64,000 nt of DNA, from NCBI GenBank assembly GCA_038329865.1, contig JBBQNK010000026.1:1-64000 (forward strand), in the 5' to 3' direction. Shown piece by piece: positions 9,830 to 18,193 of this stretch; positions within the stretch are counted from its first letter, which is position 1; every line of letters starts with the position of its first letter. This DNA comes from JANMES01 sp038329865 (GTDB taxonomy: Bacteria; Planctomycetota; Phycisphaerae; Tepidisphaerales; Tepidisphaeraceae). The position numbers were made by a program, and so were the translations under genes. Below the pieces are notes generated by a model, which saw only the letters and a program-made list of their open reading frames with translations, was not told the origin of the DNA and did not search any database.

Positions 9830-10498
9830 TTACTTCTTCTCGGCAGCAGGCGCCGCAGCCGCTTCGGCTTCTTCGCCGTCTTCCTTCTTCTTGCCGATGA
9901 CTTCCGGCTCGGCCGATTCGCCTTCGGCAGCTTCGGTCGTTTCTTCTTCCTTCACTTCGGCGCACGTGGCGACGATCAGGTCTTCGTCCTGCATCGCCTT
10001 CACGCCGGTCGGGAGCGGAATGTCCTTGAGGTGCAGCACGTCGTCGAGCTTCATCTCAGTGACGTTGTAGACGATCTTCTCCGGGATATCGGTGACGAGG
10101 CACTCGACTTCCAGGTCCGAAACGATCTGCTGCAGCACGCCGCCGTCGTCTTCACCCTTGGGCGTGCCCTTGAGTTCGAGCGGCACGGTGACTTCGACCT
10201 TCTCGTTGAGCGAGACGCGGGCGAAATCGACGTGGATGACTTCCATGCCGAGGTGATCGTATTGAACTTCCTTCACCAGGCAGGTTTCAGCCTTGCCGGC
10301 GAGTTGCAGTTCGAACACGTGCGCGCCGCGATGGATGTGGCCGACCACTTCCTTCTTCGGCAGCGTGACGGGAACGACGGCTTCCTTGTGCCCGTAGATC
10401 ACGCCGGGCAGCTTGCCGGAATCGCGAAGGCGCTTGTTGGCGCGGGAACCGAGCTGCTCACGAGCTTCGACGGTGACTTGTGCGGATTGCTTTGCCAT
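9830..10498 (-). CDS. rplY: 50S ribosomal protein bL25, long Ctc type
   Basis: 222 aa. The N-terminal bL25 domain contains EAREQLGSRANKRLRDSGKL and PGVIYGHKEAVVPV. The C-terminal beta domain of the Ctc form has VTVPLELKGTPKGEDDGGVL and VECLVTDIPEKI. The tail is strongly acidic and Ala-rich (EEETTEAAEGESAEPE). Binds 5S rRNA. It starts 15 bp after the prs stop and is probably co-transcribed with it. Confidence 0.95.
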   Translation of the reverse strand: MAKQSAQVTVEAREQLGSRANKRLRDSGKLPGVIYGHKEAVVPVTLPKKEVVGHIHRGAHVFELQLAGKAETCLVKEVQYDHLGMEVIHVDFARVSLNEKVEVTVPLELKGTPKGEDDGGVLQQIVSDLEVECLVTDIPEKIVYNVTEMKLDDVLHLKDIPLPTGVKAMQDEDLIVATCAEVKEEETTEAAEGESAEPEVIGKKKEDGEEAEAAAAPAAEKK

Positions 10499-10513
10499 AA
10501 ACTAACTCCTCTT

Positions 10514-11494
10514 TCAAAGGTCTGATTGATTTTTTTCTTTAGTGAATAATGCACTCACCGATTCATTGTGGTGAATGCGGTGGATCGCTTCGCCGAGCAG
10601 TTCTGCCACGCTGAGTTGCACGATGCGGTCCTTGATCGGCTCGGCCCGTTCGCCGAGCGGGATCGTGTCGGTGACGGCGAGTTTCGTGAATTCGCACTTG
10701 CCCAGGCGATCCATCGCCGGCGGCGCGAAGACGGCGTGCGTGGCGGCCATGTAAATTTCTTTCACGCCGGCGTCGCGGAGAATCTTGCAGGCCTGCGTGA
10801 CGGTCCCGGCCGTGGTGATCATGTCGTCGACCATGATGACGTTCTTGCCTTCGACGTCGCCGATGATGTGCTTGGCTTCAGTTTGGCTGCCGGATTTGCG
10901 GCGTTTGTCGATGATGCAGATATCGCCGCCGAGCATGTTCGCGTACACCTGGGCGCGTTTGACGTTGCCGACGTCGGGCGAGACGAACACGCGGTTCGAC
11001 ATCTTCAAGCTCTTGAACCACTTGATCAGCACCGGCGATGCCGACAGGTGATCCACCGGGATATCAAAAAATCCCTGTACCTGGGCCGCGTGCAGATCGA
11101 CCGTCACGACACGGTCGGCGCCGGCGCGCTCGATCAAATTCGCGACAAGCTTGGCGGTGATGGGCGTACGGCCTTCGTCTTTGCGGTCCTGCCGGGCATA
11201 GCCGAAGTACGGGATGACGGCCGTCACCCTGCTGGCGCTGGCGCGCTTCAGGCAGTCGATCCAGATCATCAGTTCCATCAGGTGAGCATTCACCGGATGG
11301 CTCGTTGACTGCACGATGTAGCAATCACGGCCGCGTACGTCTTCTTCAACCTTCACCATCAGCTCGCCGTCGGGAAAGAGCTCCGTCCGACCGCCGCCGA
11401 GCGGGATTTGCAGGTATTTACAGATCTTCTCCGCGAGCTGCGGATTGGACCGGCCGGTGAATACTTTCAACTTGTCAGAGTCGAGTGCTGCCAT
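10514..11494 (-). CDS. prs: Ribose-phosphate pyrophosphokinase
   Basis: 326 aa from the ATG giving MAALDSDKLKVFTGRSNPQL; the frame is open upstream into glmU but the start leaves a 5-bp gap from the glmU stop. Motifs: PDGELMVKVEEDVRGRDCYI, the ATP-binding region YFGYARQDRK, VVTVDLHAAQVQGFF and the PRPP loop VMVDDMITTAGT. Makes PRPP from ribose 5-phosphate and ATP for nucleotide, His and Trp synthesis; purD in the same window uses a PRPP-derived substrate. Confidence 0.96.
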   Translation of the reverse strand: MAALDSDKLKVFTGRSNPQLAEKICKYLQIPLGGGRTELFPDGELMVKVEEDVRGRDCYIVQSTSHPVNAHLMELMIWIDCLKRASASRVTAVIPYFGYARQDRKDEGRTPITAKLVANLIERAGADRVVTVDLHAAQVQGFFDIPVDHLSASPVLIKWFKSLKMSNRVFVSPDVGNVKRAQVYANMLGGDICIIDKRRKSGSQTEAKHIIGDVEGKNVIMVDDMITTAGTVTQACKILRDAGVKEIYMAATHAVFAPPAMDRLGKCEFTKLAVTDTIPLGERAEPIKDRIVQLSVAELLGEAIHRIHHNESVSALFTKEKNQSDL

Positions 11495-11499
11495 ACGGA

Positions 11500-12486
11500 T
11501 TACCCTCTGCCGCCGTAAAGACTTGCTGATTCCGTCGACGCATTTCCGGCCACGGTCGATAAATCCGGCACGATGCTTTCGCGCGGGATGCAGGCGAACG
11601 GGCCGATCACGCACTCGCTGCCGATGCTCGCGCCGGCGCCGATGAACGTGAACGGCTCAATCGTCGTGTCGGTTCCGATCATCACGCCGGATTCGATGTA
11701 CGCGCTGGCCGAGCTGACGATCGTCACGCCCGCCGCGCGGTGCTGAAGTTGGATTCGGTCCTGCATGATCGCATCGACTTCCGCCTGCTGCATGCGATCA
11801 TTGACCGCCAAAACGTCTTCCGGCAGCACGGCCTGCACGGCGGTCACCTTTTTGCCGGCCTTTCGCAAAATCGCGTAGATGTCGGTCAGGTAATATTCGT
11901 TCTTCTTGTTCTTGTTCGAAATCTTGCTCACGCCGGCCACAAAATCCGCCACCTTGAGGCAGTAATAGCTCGGGAAGACTTCCTGAATCTGCCGCTGCTC
12001 CGCCGTCGCATCGGCCTGCTCGATGATCTCGACGAACTCGCCGCTTTCATCGCGAATGATCCGGCCGTATCCCGTCGGGTCTTCTAGAATCGCTGTGGCC
12101 ATGCTGGCGGAGGCTTTTTCGTCGTGATGCGCGTCGCGCAGCGTCTTGAGCACCTCCGAGCGAATGAGTGGCCCGTCGCCGGTCAGGATGAACACGTCGC
12201 CGGTTTCATCCTTCAGGTGCGGCACGCAGCTTCGCGCCGCATGGCCGGTGCCGAGTTGCTCGGTCTGTTCGACCCAGGTGATCCGCTTGTCGTCGCCGAA
12301 GCCGGCGATGATCTCATCCTTGCCGTGCCCGATGACGACGAGCACTTTCTTACACCCAACACCGTAGCAGGCATCGAGCACGTAAGAGAGCATCGGCCGC
12401 CCGCAAATTTCGTGCAGCGGCTTGGGGCGTTTGCTCTTCATCCGGGTTGATTTCCCGGCGGCGAGGATGATGGCGGTCAAAGACAT
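11500..12486 (-). CDS. glmU: GlmU-type UDP-N-acetylglucosamine pyrophosphorylase, short form
   Basis: 328 aa against about 455 for bifunctional GlmU. The nucleotidyltransferase domain is intact: ILAAGKSTRMKSKRPKPLH (signature loop), EQLGTGHAAR, ILTGDGPLIR, GYGRIIRD and EYYLTDIYAIL. The left-handed beta-helix part is reduced to about 75 residues (IGTDTTIEPFTFIGAGASIG) and the acetyltransferase active-site region is missing. It should make UDP-GlcNAc from GlcNAc-1-P and UTP but probably cannot acetylate GlcN-1-P, so another enzyme would be needed. The start codon abuts a hairpin repeat and has no visible Shine-Dalgarno sequence. Confidence 0.88.
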   Translation of the reverse strand: MSLTAIILAAGKSTRMKSKRPKPLHEICGRPMLSYVLDACYGVGCKKVLVVIGHGKDEIIAGFGDDKRITWVEQTEQLGTGHAARSCVPHLKDETGDVFILTGDGPLIRSEVLKTLRDAHHDEKASASMATAILEDPTGYGRIIRDESGEFVEIIEQADATAEQRQIQEVFPSYYCLKVADFVAGVSKISNKNKKNEYYLTDIYAILRKAGKKVTAVQAVLPEDVLAVNDRMQQAEVDAIMQDRIQLQHRAAGVTIVSSASAYIESGVMIGTDTTIEPFTFIGAGASIGSECVIGPFACIPRESIVPDLSTVAGNASTESASLYGGRG

Positions 12487-12548
12487 AGGACTAAGGACTG
12501 AGGACGGAGGACTTAGTGGAAGAAGTATTCACTAAGTCCTAAGTCCTT
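12487..12548. repeat. AGTCCTAAG-family inverted repeat abutting the glmU start
   Basis: On the plus strand the left arm is AGGACTAAGGACTGAGGACG plus further units and the right arm is CACTAAGTCCTAAGTCC. The repeat touches the glmU ATG (12484-12486) directly, leaving no room for a separate ribosome binding site. Confidence 0.85.
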
Positions 12549-12570
12549 TTTACTTGGCACTGCCGCTGAG

Positions 12571-12641
12571 CTACCCCGCTAGGATTCGAACCTAGACAAG
12601 CAGTACCAAAAACTGCGGTGCTACCGTTACACTACGGGGTA
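12571..12641 (-). tRNA. trnQ: tRNA-Gln (anticodon TTG)
   Basis: The full cloverleaf can be read on the minus strand. The acceptor stem TACCCCG pairs with CGGGGTA, the anticodon stem GCAGT/ACTGC encloses loop TTTTGGT with anticodon TTG, and the T arm is CTAGG-TTCGAAT-CCTAG. The U1-A72 pair and discriminator G73 are typical tRNA-Gln identity features. CCA is not encoded. It lies upstream of glmU in the same direction. Confidence 0.93.
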
Positions 12642-13027
12642 GTAATTAAGTTTTTGATTCGTCGAGAGACGGGTGGGCAGGGCCGTCGCGACAGGCGTCT
12701 GTCACGAGGGAAAAAGCTCATCCGCGGAATACACTTCCCGGGGCCCGCGTCGGTTCAAACCGCGATCCAACCCGGCATATCTACCCATCAGGAAACGACT
12801 TACGATCGTTTCTCGATCTCTCGACATACGCCCCAACTCAGGGGAAGTCGGGCCATTCTACGGAATGGCGTTCTTTTGTCAAAACTGCGGATTTCGGATT
12901 GGGGAGCGCGGAATAAAGAAGCGAATATGGAAATTTTTTCGTTCCACAATCCAAAATCCGCAATCCGCAACCGGAACGTTCTCGCACCCCCCTCACGCAA
13001 CCGATATATTACGAGTCGAACCCAACC
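12642..13027. other. Gap between tRNA-Gln and the coiled-coil gene
   Basis: 386 bp with no convincing gene. The only structure seen is the GGATT-type inverted repeat at 12885-12970. Frames open across it have no recognisable product. Confidence 0.6.
12885..12970. repeat. GGATTTCGGATT-type inverted repeat
   Basis: The left arm contains TGCGGATTTCGGATTGGGG and the right arm CACAATCCAAAATCCGCAAT then CCGCA. The arms are imperfect and composed of short repeated GCGGATT-like units. Confidence 0.75.
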
Positions 13028-14212
13028 ATGAACGCACCTCGCCCCAATCTCACGCCGGCATACGTTCTCTGCACTACTGCGGTCTTCGGCGGCGCGGCGG
13101 TGGTGATCGCGCTGATCGGTCGCTACGCCGATCTGCCCGTGCCGGCGCGCAACCTGCTCATCATCGCGATCCTCGCCGCGGCGGCGGGAATGATCGGGGT
13201 GATGACGGCCGTTGTTACGTCAGTGCAGATCGCCAGCCGCATTCCTTCGACGACGCGCGACCTCCAGGAAATCAAGGAACAACTGCAGCACATCGCCTCG
13301 ATGGTTCGCGCCCGCGAGCCGCACGAAGACGACTCGGAACAGATGGTCGAAAATATTGCACGCCTGCAACAGAATTCCGCGCAGACACAGCAGGACCTGG
13401 CGCAGATGCAGGAGATGATGCGGCAACTTCTCGACAAGCTCGACATCCTGCGGGCCGTTGCCTCCGCGCCGTCACCGGCTGCCGCGGCGCTGGATCGGGA
13501 AGACGACGAGGCGATCGCGTTTCCCGTCGTTGGTGAAGAGGACGAGAGCACTCCGATTCACGAGAATTACGACGCGAGCGAGAGTGAAGTGGCGAGCGAA
13601 CCAGAGCCGCGCAGCAATTTTCGTCACACGCCCGCCTTCACGTTCAAGCCCACGCTGCCGCCGGAAGACGCACCGGCCGAAGAGTTTGAAACGCTCGAAG
13701 CCGCCCGCGCCCGCGTCGACGATTTGATGGCGCTATCCAACTGGGACGCGGCGGTGGCGATCGCGAATCTCTTCGCCCAGCAGCACCCGGACGACACCGA
13801 CGCGCAGTGGCTTCGCCAGCGCGTGCAGCGCGAGTTCGATATTTACCGCGAAGGCAGCGTCCGCCGGCTGTACGAACAGATCAAGGACGAACTCGAGCGC
13901 AAGCACTACCGGCGAGCGCTTTCCATCGCCCGCCGACTGCTGGACAAGTTCGCCGACCACAAAAAAGCCCAGAAAATCCGCCAGCAGCTGCCGACGATTT
14001 TGGAGAATGCCGAGATCGAAGAACGCCAGGAAGACGAGTCGCGCATTCAGAATTTCATCAAGTCCAAGCGTTACCAGGACGCGGTGGAACTCGGCGAAGC
14101 GTTGCTCGCGAAATATCCGCTGTCCCCACAGGCCGAGTCGCTCGACGAAATGCTGCCGAAGCTTCGGCAGCTGGCGATCGAACAGGAAGCCGAAACGATG
14201 GGTCGGCACTGA
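13028..14212 (+). CDS. Membrane-anchored coiled-coil protein with TPR-like C-terminal region
   Basis: 394 aa, family not recognised. Two N-terminal hydrophobic segments (AYVLCTTAVFGGAAVVIALI and LLIIAILAAAAGMIGVMTAV) are followed by a long coiled coil (about 75-140: LQEIKEQLQHIASMV, MVENIARLQQNSAQTQQDLA). An acidic linker leads to a helical region with repeats such as LMALSNWDAAVAIANLFAQQ, KHYRRALSIARRLLDKFADH and KRYQDAVELGEALLAKYPLS, spaced like TPR units. Probably an inner-membrane scaffold with a cytosolic helical domain; role unknown. Transcribed divergently from the housekeeping cluster. Confidence 0.8.
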   Translation: MNAPRPNLTPAYVLCTTAVFGGAAVVIALIGRYADLPVPARNLLIIAILAAAAGMIGVMTAVVTSVQIASRIPSTTRDLQEIKEQLQHIASMVRAREPHEDDSEQMVENIARLQQNSAQTQQDLAQMQEMMRQLLDKLDILRAVASAPSPAAAALDREDDEAIAFPVVGEEDESTPIHENYDASESEVASEPEPRSNFRHTPAFTFKPTLPPEDAPAEEFETLEAARARVDDLMALSNWDAAVAIANLFAQQHPDDTDAQWLRQRVQREFDIYREGSVRRLYEQIKDELERKHYRRALSIARRLLDKFADHKKAQKIRQQLPTILENAEIEERQEDESRIQNFIKSKRYQDAVELGEALLAKYPLSPQAESLDEMLPKLRQLAIEQEAETMGRH

Positions 14213-14349
14213 TCGCCCCGTCGACTTTCCCGTAAGCCTCAAGCCCCGCTCATTCCGCGGCGCGCTGCGGCGATTTTCTTGCCCGCGTGCCCGCTTATCC
14301 TCTACACTTCTCCGCAGAGAAATGAGTTCGATTCACCAGCGCGCATTGC

Positions 14350-15825
14350 ATGAAATACGTGATAGCAATTTGCGGTCTGCTTCTGGTGGTGGCAAGCTTC
14401 GCTACCTCGCTTTCCATGCCCGACGCCCGCAGCCGCGTGCCGGTCCTTTACTGGGTGACGGACAACAATCCTGAACGAATCAAGCAGGCCAGGCGATTCC
14501 AACAGTGGCTGAAGGACAATCACTATCCGCCGTTCGAGCTTCGGCTGGATACTTCCAACTCCGATCAACAGAAGAAAATCATCCAGGGCGTGTCCGGCGT
14601 GGCGGGCGACATCATTGACGTCGGTACGAATGAGCTGGGCTATTTCCATGCCATCGGCCTGTTCGATGACGTGACCGATGACGCGAAGAAAATGGGTTTC
14701 AGTGTCGATCAGACGTACCCCGCGATCGGCGCCAACCTCACCATTGACGGTCGACAGTATCTCTTCCCGTGCAATGTCGGATGCATGTTATATTTCGTGA
14801 ACAAGAGCACGTTCAAGAAATTCAGCCAGCCGTTGCCGCCCAACCGTTGGACGTTTGATGAGTTCGAATCGCTCGGTAAGCAATTCGTCGCGGCGGCGAA
14901 TTCGAATCCGCGCCGGCCTGAGTATTTTTTTGCCGACACCGTCGATCGTGAAGTGATGCGCCGCAGCCTGGGACTCTCGGTGTTCAACGAGACGCTGACG
15001 CGCTCAATCCTCGACGACCCACGGCACGTGCAGGTTCTCAAGCTCATAGCCAAGTGGACCAACGAAGACCACATCCTCCCTTCCGCAGCCGACAAATCAT
15101 CGTACGCCACGGCGGAAGGCTACGGCGGCGCGGCGACGCAGCTGTTCAATGACGGCCATTACGCCATGCTGAACGGCGGGCGATACCTTGTCATCCAGTT
15201 CCGCAAGTTTCATCCCCCGCCCGACTTGGGATGGAGTGAGCCACCCAATGGCGGATTCCCCAACGTCAGCATCGGCATGCGATCGGCAGGCGTGTACGCT
15301 GCCTCGAAGCACAAGGATCTGGCGCGGTACTTTCTCAAATTCCTCGCCAGTGAGGAATACAACATGAACATCGTTGAAGACGGCGACGGCCTGCCGCCGA
15401 ACCCGGCGTTCACGCAGGTGGAGCAATATCTCCGGCCGCCACAGTATCCGAACGAGTGGGACTGCCAGGCCGCCTTCGCAAAGGAAATCAGCACCAACGC
15501 GATTCCTTCCGCGGGCAGCCCGTTTGTTTTGTTCAGCGTGGCCACGCGAATCGACACTGCGTTGTACAACGGCATGATGTCAGGTCTTTACACGGCCGAG
15601 TTCGCGGCATTCGAATGTCAGAAGCGCATCAACCAGGAGATAGATCTCACGCTCAGCGAGCAGCCGGAACTGCGCGAGCGATACGACAAGCTCGTGGCGC
15701 GACAGAAGCAGATCGACGACCTTCGCCGCCGCGGCGAAAAAGTGCCGGCGACCTGGATCGAGAATCCTTTCTACCGTTCGTACTACCGCGCGATGGGCTG
15801 GTCGACTGAAAAGGCGGGCACATGA
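14350..15825 (+). CDS. Sugar ABC transporter substrate-binding protein
   Basis: 491 aa. An N-terminal signal or anchor (MKYVIAICGLLLVVASFATS) precedes a family 1 solute-binding fold: VPVLYWVTDN, LRLDTSNSDQQKKIIQGVSG, DIIDVGTNELGYFHAIGLFD, GRQYLFPCNVGCMLYFVNKS and RWTFDEFESLGKQF. There is no lipobox Cys after the hydrophobic segment, so anchoring is likely by the uncleaved helix. The C-terminal 80 residues form a charged helical extension. The stop overlaps the next gene as ATGA (15822-15825), showing translational coupling to the permease. Likely binds an oligosaccharide; the substrate is unknown. Confidence 0.88.
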   Translation: MKYVIAICGLLLVVASFATSLSMPDARSRVPVLYWVTDNNPERIKQARRFQQWLKDNHYPPFELRLDTSNSDQQKKIIQGVSGVAGDIIDVGTNELGYFHAIGLFDDVTDDAKKMGFSVDQTYPAIGANLTIDGRQYLFPCNVGCMLYFVNKSTFKKFSQPLPPNRWTFDEFESLGKQFVAAANSNPRRPEYFFADTVDREVMRRSLGLSVFNETLTRSILDDPRHVQVLKLIAKWTNEDHILPSAADKSSYATAEGYGGAATQLFNDGHYAMLNGGRYLVIQFRKFHPPPDLGWSEPPNGGFPNVSIGMRSAGVYAASKHKDLARYFLKFLASEEYNMNIVEDGDGLPPNPAFTQVEQYLRPPQYPNEWDCQAAFAKEISTNAIPSAGSPFVLFSVATRIDTALYNGMMSGLYTAEFAAFECQKRINQEIDLTLSEQPELRERYDKLVARQKQIDDLRRRGEKVPATWIENPFYRSYYRAMGWSTEKAGT

Positions 15826-17129
15826 CTCGCCGCCGAAAGCAACGGCAACTGGCCGTGGGACTCGCGTTCCTTGCGCCAAACATTCTCGGATTTCTCACGT
15901 TCACGCTCGTGCCGCTGGTCTTCAGCCTGGTGCTTGCGTTCAGCAACTGGGACCTTCGCCGGCACAACATGTTCCACGACGAGTCGATCAAGATGATCGG
16001 CTTTAAGAATATCGAGCGGTTGTTTCAGGGCGACGATTTCTGGCGGTTTTTCGGGAACACGCTGTTCATGATGATGGTGATTCCGTTTTCCATCGCCGGC
16101 AGCCTGGGGCTGGCGCTGCTGCTCGGGCAGGACGCGAAGACATCACGAACTCGGCGGAACTGGGTGATGATCCTGTGCGCGGCCGTCAGCGTCGGCGGCG
16201 CGAGTTTTGCCATCCTGCTCGGCGCGGGGGCGTCGGGGATGACGCTGCTGCTTAGCACCGTGGCGGGCGGCATATTGCTGCTGGGGTTTGTCGGCGGATC
16301 GACGGTCTATCGCACGTTACTGTACCTGCCGTCGTTCACGTCGGGCGTGGCGGTATTTATCCTGTGGAAAAAACTCTATGCTTCCAGCACCGGGCCGATC
16401 GATCACGCGCTCACGCCGACGCTCGATGCGCTGACAAAACTCGTCAACGCCTCGCCGGCCGGGCTTTGGAGCGGCGCCGGCTGGGTCTTGTGGATCGTCG
16501 GCGGGCTGGGATTTGCCCGGTTTAGTTTTGTCATTTTGCGAAACTGGTTTCGCCGCGATTTTGAAGTCGGCACAGTACTGATCTGCCTAGCCGTTGCGAC
16601 GATCGGTGCGCTGCTCTGTTACGGACTCGGCTCGGTTTTGATCGATCTCCCGGCGCGCACCGCCGCCGGCAGGCTCACGCCGCCGAACTGGCTTACGGAT
16701 TATTACTGGGCCAAGCCCGCGCTGATGATCGTGAGTTTCTGGGCGGGCGTCGGGTCGAACAACATGCTGCTCTACCTGGCGGGCATTAGCGGGATTTCCC
16801 CGGAGTTGTATGAGGCAGCCGATGTCGACGGCGCGGGGCGATTCCAGAAATTCTGGAACATCACCTGGCCGCAACTGGCGCCGACGACTTTTTTCATCGT
16901 CGTGATGAGCATGATCCACGGCCTGCAGGGCGGATTCGAGATGGCCCGCAGCATGACGCAGGGCGGACCCGCCGGCGCGACCACCACGCTCAGCTACTTT
17001 ATTTACTCCGAAGGTTTCGAGACCGGCCGGCTCGGCTATTCATCGGCCGTTGCGTGGGTGCTCTTCGCGATGCTGTTGCTGGTAACGCTGTTCAACTGGC
17101 GGTTCGGAGGGCGATATGTCAACGACTGA
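15822..17129 (+). CDS. Sugar ABC transporter permease (MalF-like), long form
   Basis: 435 aa against about 300 for typical MalF/UgpA-type permeases. The N-terminus LAFLAPNILGFLTFTLVPLV is standard, and the EAA cytoplasmic loop EAADVDGAGRFQKFWNITWP lies near residue 330. Extra hydrophobic segments sit between these (LLGAGASGMTLLLSTVAGGI, TVLICLAVATIGALLCYGLG), suggesting an insertion of additional membrane helices. Overlaps the substrate-binding protein by 4 bp and the second permease by 14 bp, forming one operon. No ATPase gene is nearby; a shared MsmK/UgpC-type ATPase elsewhere would be needed. Confidence 0.88.
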   Translation: MTRRRKQRQLAVGLAFLAPNILGFLTFTLVPLVFSLVLAFSNWDLRRHNMFHDESIKMIGFKNIERLFQGDDFWRFFGNTLFMMMVIPFSIAGSLGLALLLGQDAKTSRTRRNWVMILCAAVSVGGASFAILLGAGASGMTLLLSTVAGGILLLGFVGGSTVYRTLLYLPSFTSGVAVFILWKKLYASSTGPIDHALTPTLDALTKLVNASPAGLWSGAGWVLWIVGGLGFARFSFVILRNWFRRDFEVGTVLICLAVATIGALLCYGLGSVLIDLPARTAAGRLTPPNWLTDYYWAKPALMIVSFWAGVGSNNMLLYLAGISGISPELYEAADVDGAGRFQKFWNITWPQLAPTTFFIVVMSMIHGLQGGFEMARSMTQGGPAGATTTLSYFIYSEGFETGRLGYSSAVAWVLFAMLLLVTLFNWRFGGRYVND

Positions 17130-17451
17130 TCCGCTCGCCGCGCCGCTTCCGATCGCGCCCGCCAAGCCGGCGCGGCGCTCACGCGCCAACTTGCTCGGCC
17201 CGGCGCTGCTCAATCTCGTGCTGACCGTGATCTGCTTCACCATGGTCATGCCGTTCCTGTGGATGGTGCTGACGAGCCTCAAGCCGCTAAGTGAAGTCGG
17301 CCTGCAGACGTGGCTGCCGACCCACTTCCACTGGGACAACTACGCAAAAGTATTTGACGAAAAAGGCGAGGGCATTCCTTTCGCCCGCTTCTATTGCAAC
17401 AGCATTTTCGTCGCGTCGTGGGTGACATTCCTGCAGGTGCTGACCAGCAGC
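17116..17451 (+). pseudogene. Sugar ABC transporter permease (MalG-like), 5' fragment only
   Basis: The first 112 codons are a normal MalG-type start: LNLVLTVICFTMVMPFLWMV, LTSLKPLSEVG, HFHWDNYAKVF and FYCNSIFVASWVTFLQVLTS. In intact relatives this runs on into a S-L-A-A-Y-A-F-A-R region, but here it stops at about 17451 and the following sequence reads as the antisense of another gene. The frame stays open to 17685 but that tail is not permease-like. The EAA loop and remaining membrane helices are missing, so the transporter as seen cannot be complete. Confidence 0.8.
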
Positions 17452-18089
17452 AAAAGGCCCGGCGCGGTTTCGTCGATGCGGTGCTTGATCCAAAGATATG
17501 GGTCGGCCATCACGGTGTTCGGCTCGCCCTTGGATTTGGCGAGGTCCGAAGCCTGCACGCCCGAACCGGCCTTGAACTCGGCGGCGTCGATTTTCGCGTG
17601 CTCGAAGTCGATGTCTTCCGTCGGAAAGCGAAAATTCCCCGGCACGTCATTCTTCTGCCGGCCGGCGCGGACGATGCGCCATTGATCGAGCCCACTTTCT
17701 GCGACGCGAAGCGCGGCCGGTCCCTCGATGAAGATCGGGACGATCGATTGGAGTTCGATCGCGTCGGCCGACGCGTTTTGAACGATCAGCCGGACAGCGA
17801 TCATCGAGCGGTCAGCGGAATGAAAGATTTCGCGGTGAATCCCACACCCGCCGAACTCCGCGGATTGGCGAATGATGCTTCCTTCGATGCCGGCGATTTT
17901 GCCGGTGATCGATTCAGTGCCTGAGAACGCGAGCGGCGCGTCGGCCACTCCGGTGATCCGAGGGGCAAGCGTTTTCATGATCGCCACGCTCTGGTTCCCG
18001 CGCGCGGCGAATTCGTTGGGCGTCAAACACTCCAGGGACAATTTTGACTGTGGGGAGTCGTGGGAGGCAGGATTGAACTCAACATCCAT
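17452..18089 (-). pseudogene. 5' part of an unidentified enzyme-like gene, truncated at the breakpoint
   Basis: The coding quality is good from the ATG at 18089 for about 212 codons (ESITGKIAGIEGSIIRQSAE, CGIHREIFHSADRSMIAVRL, GNFRFPTEDIDFEHAKIDAA, KHRIDETAPGLLL). It then runs into the antisense of the permease fragment and ends formally at 17391. The beta-rich look resembles the N-terminal sandwich domain of GH36-type alpha-galactosidase-like proteins, but I cannot confirm this. It lies 104 bp downstream of the prepilin-like gene on the same strand. The 3' part is not found elsewhere in the window. Confidence 0.6.
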
Positions 18090-18193
18090 AAATTCAAAAT
18101 CGACGGCGAAATGGAATCGAGCTTCCCCGCAGAGCGTCCTTCAACGTAGTTTGGAATGGGCGGAACGTTCGACAATTCGATGACGATCAATCA

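Noticed and set aside
17452..17685. Continuation of the permease frame after codon 112
   Set aside because: The residues (RPGAVSSMRCLIQRYGSAIT and on) are not permease-like and are the antisense of the truncated minus-strand gene, so they were excluded from the permease call.
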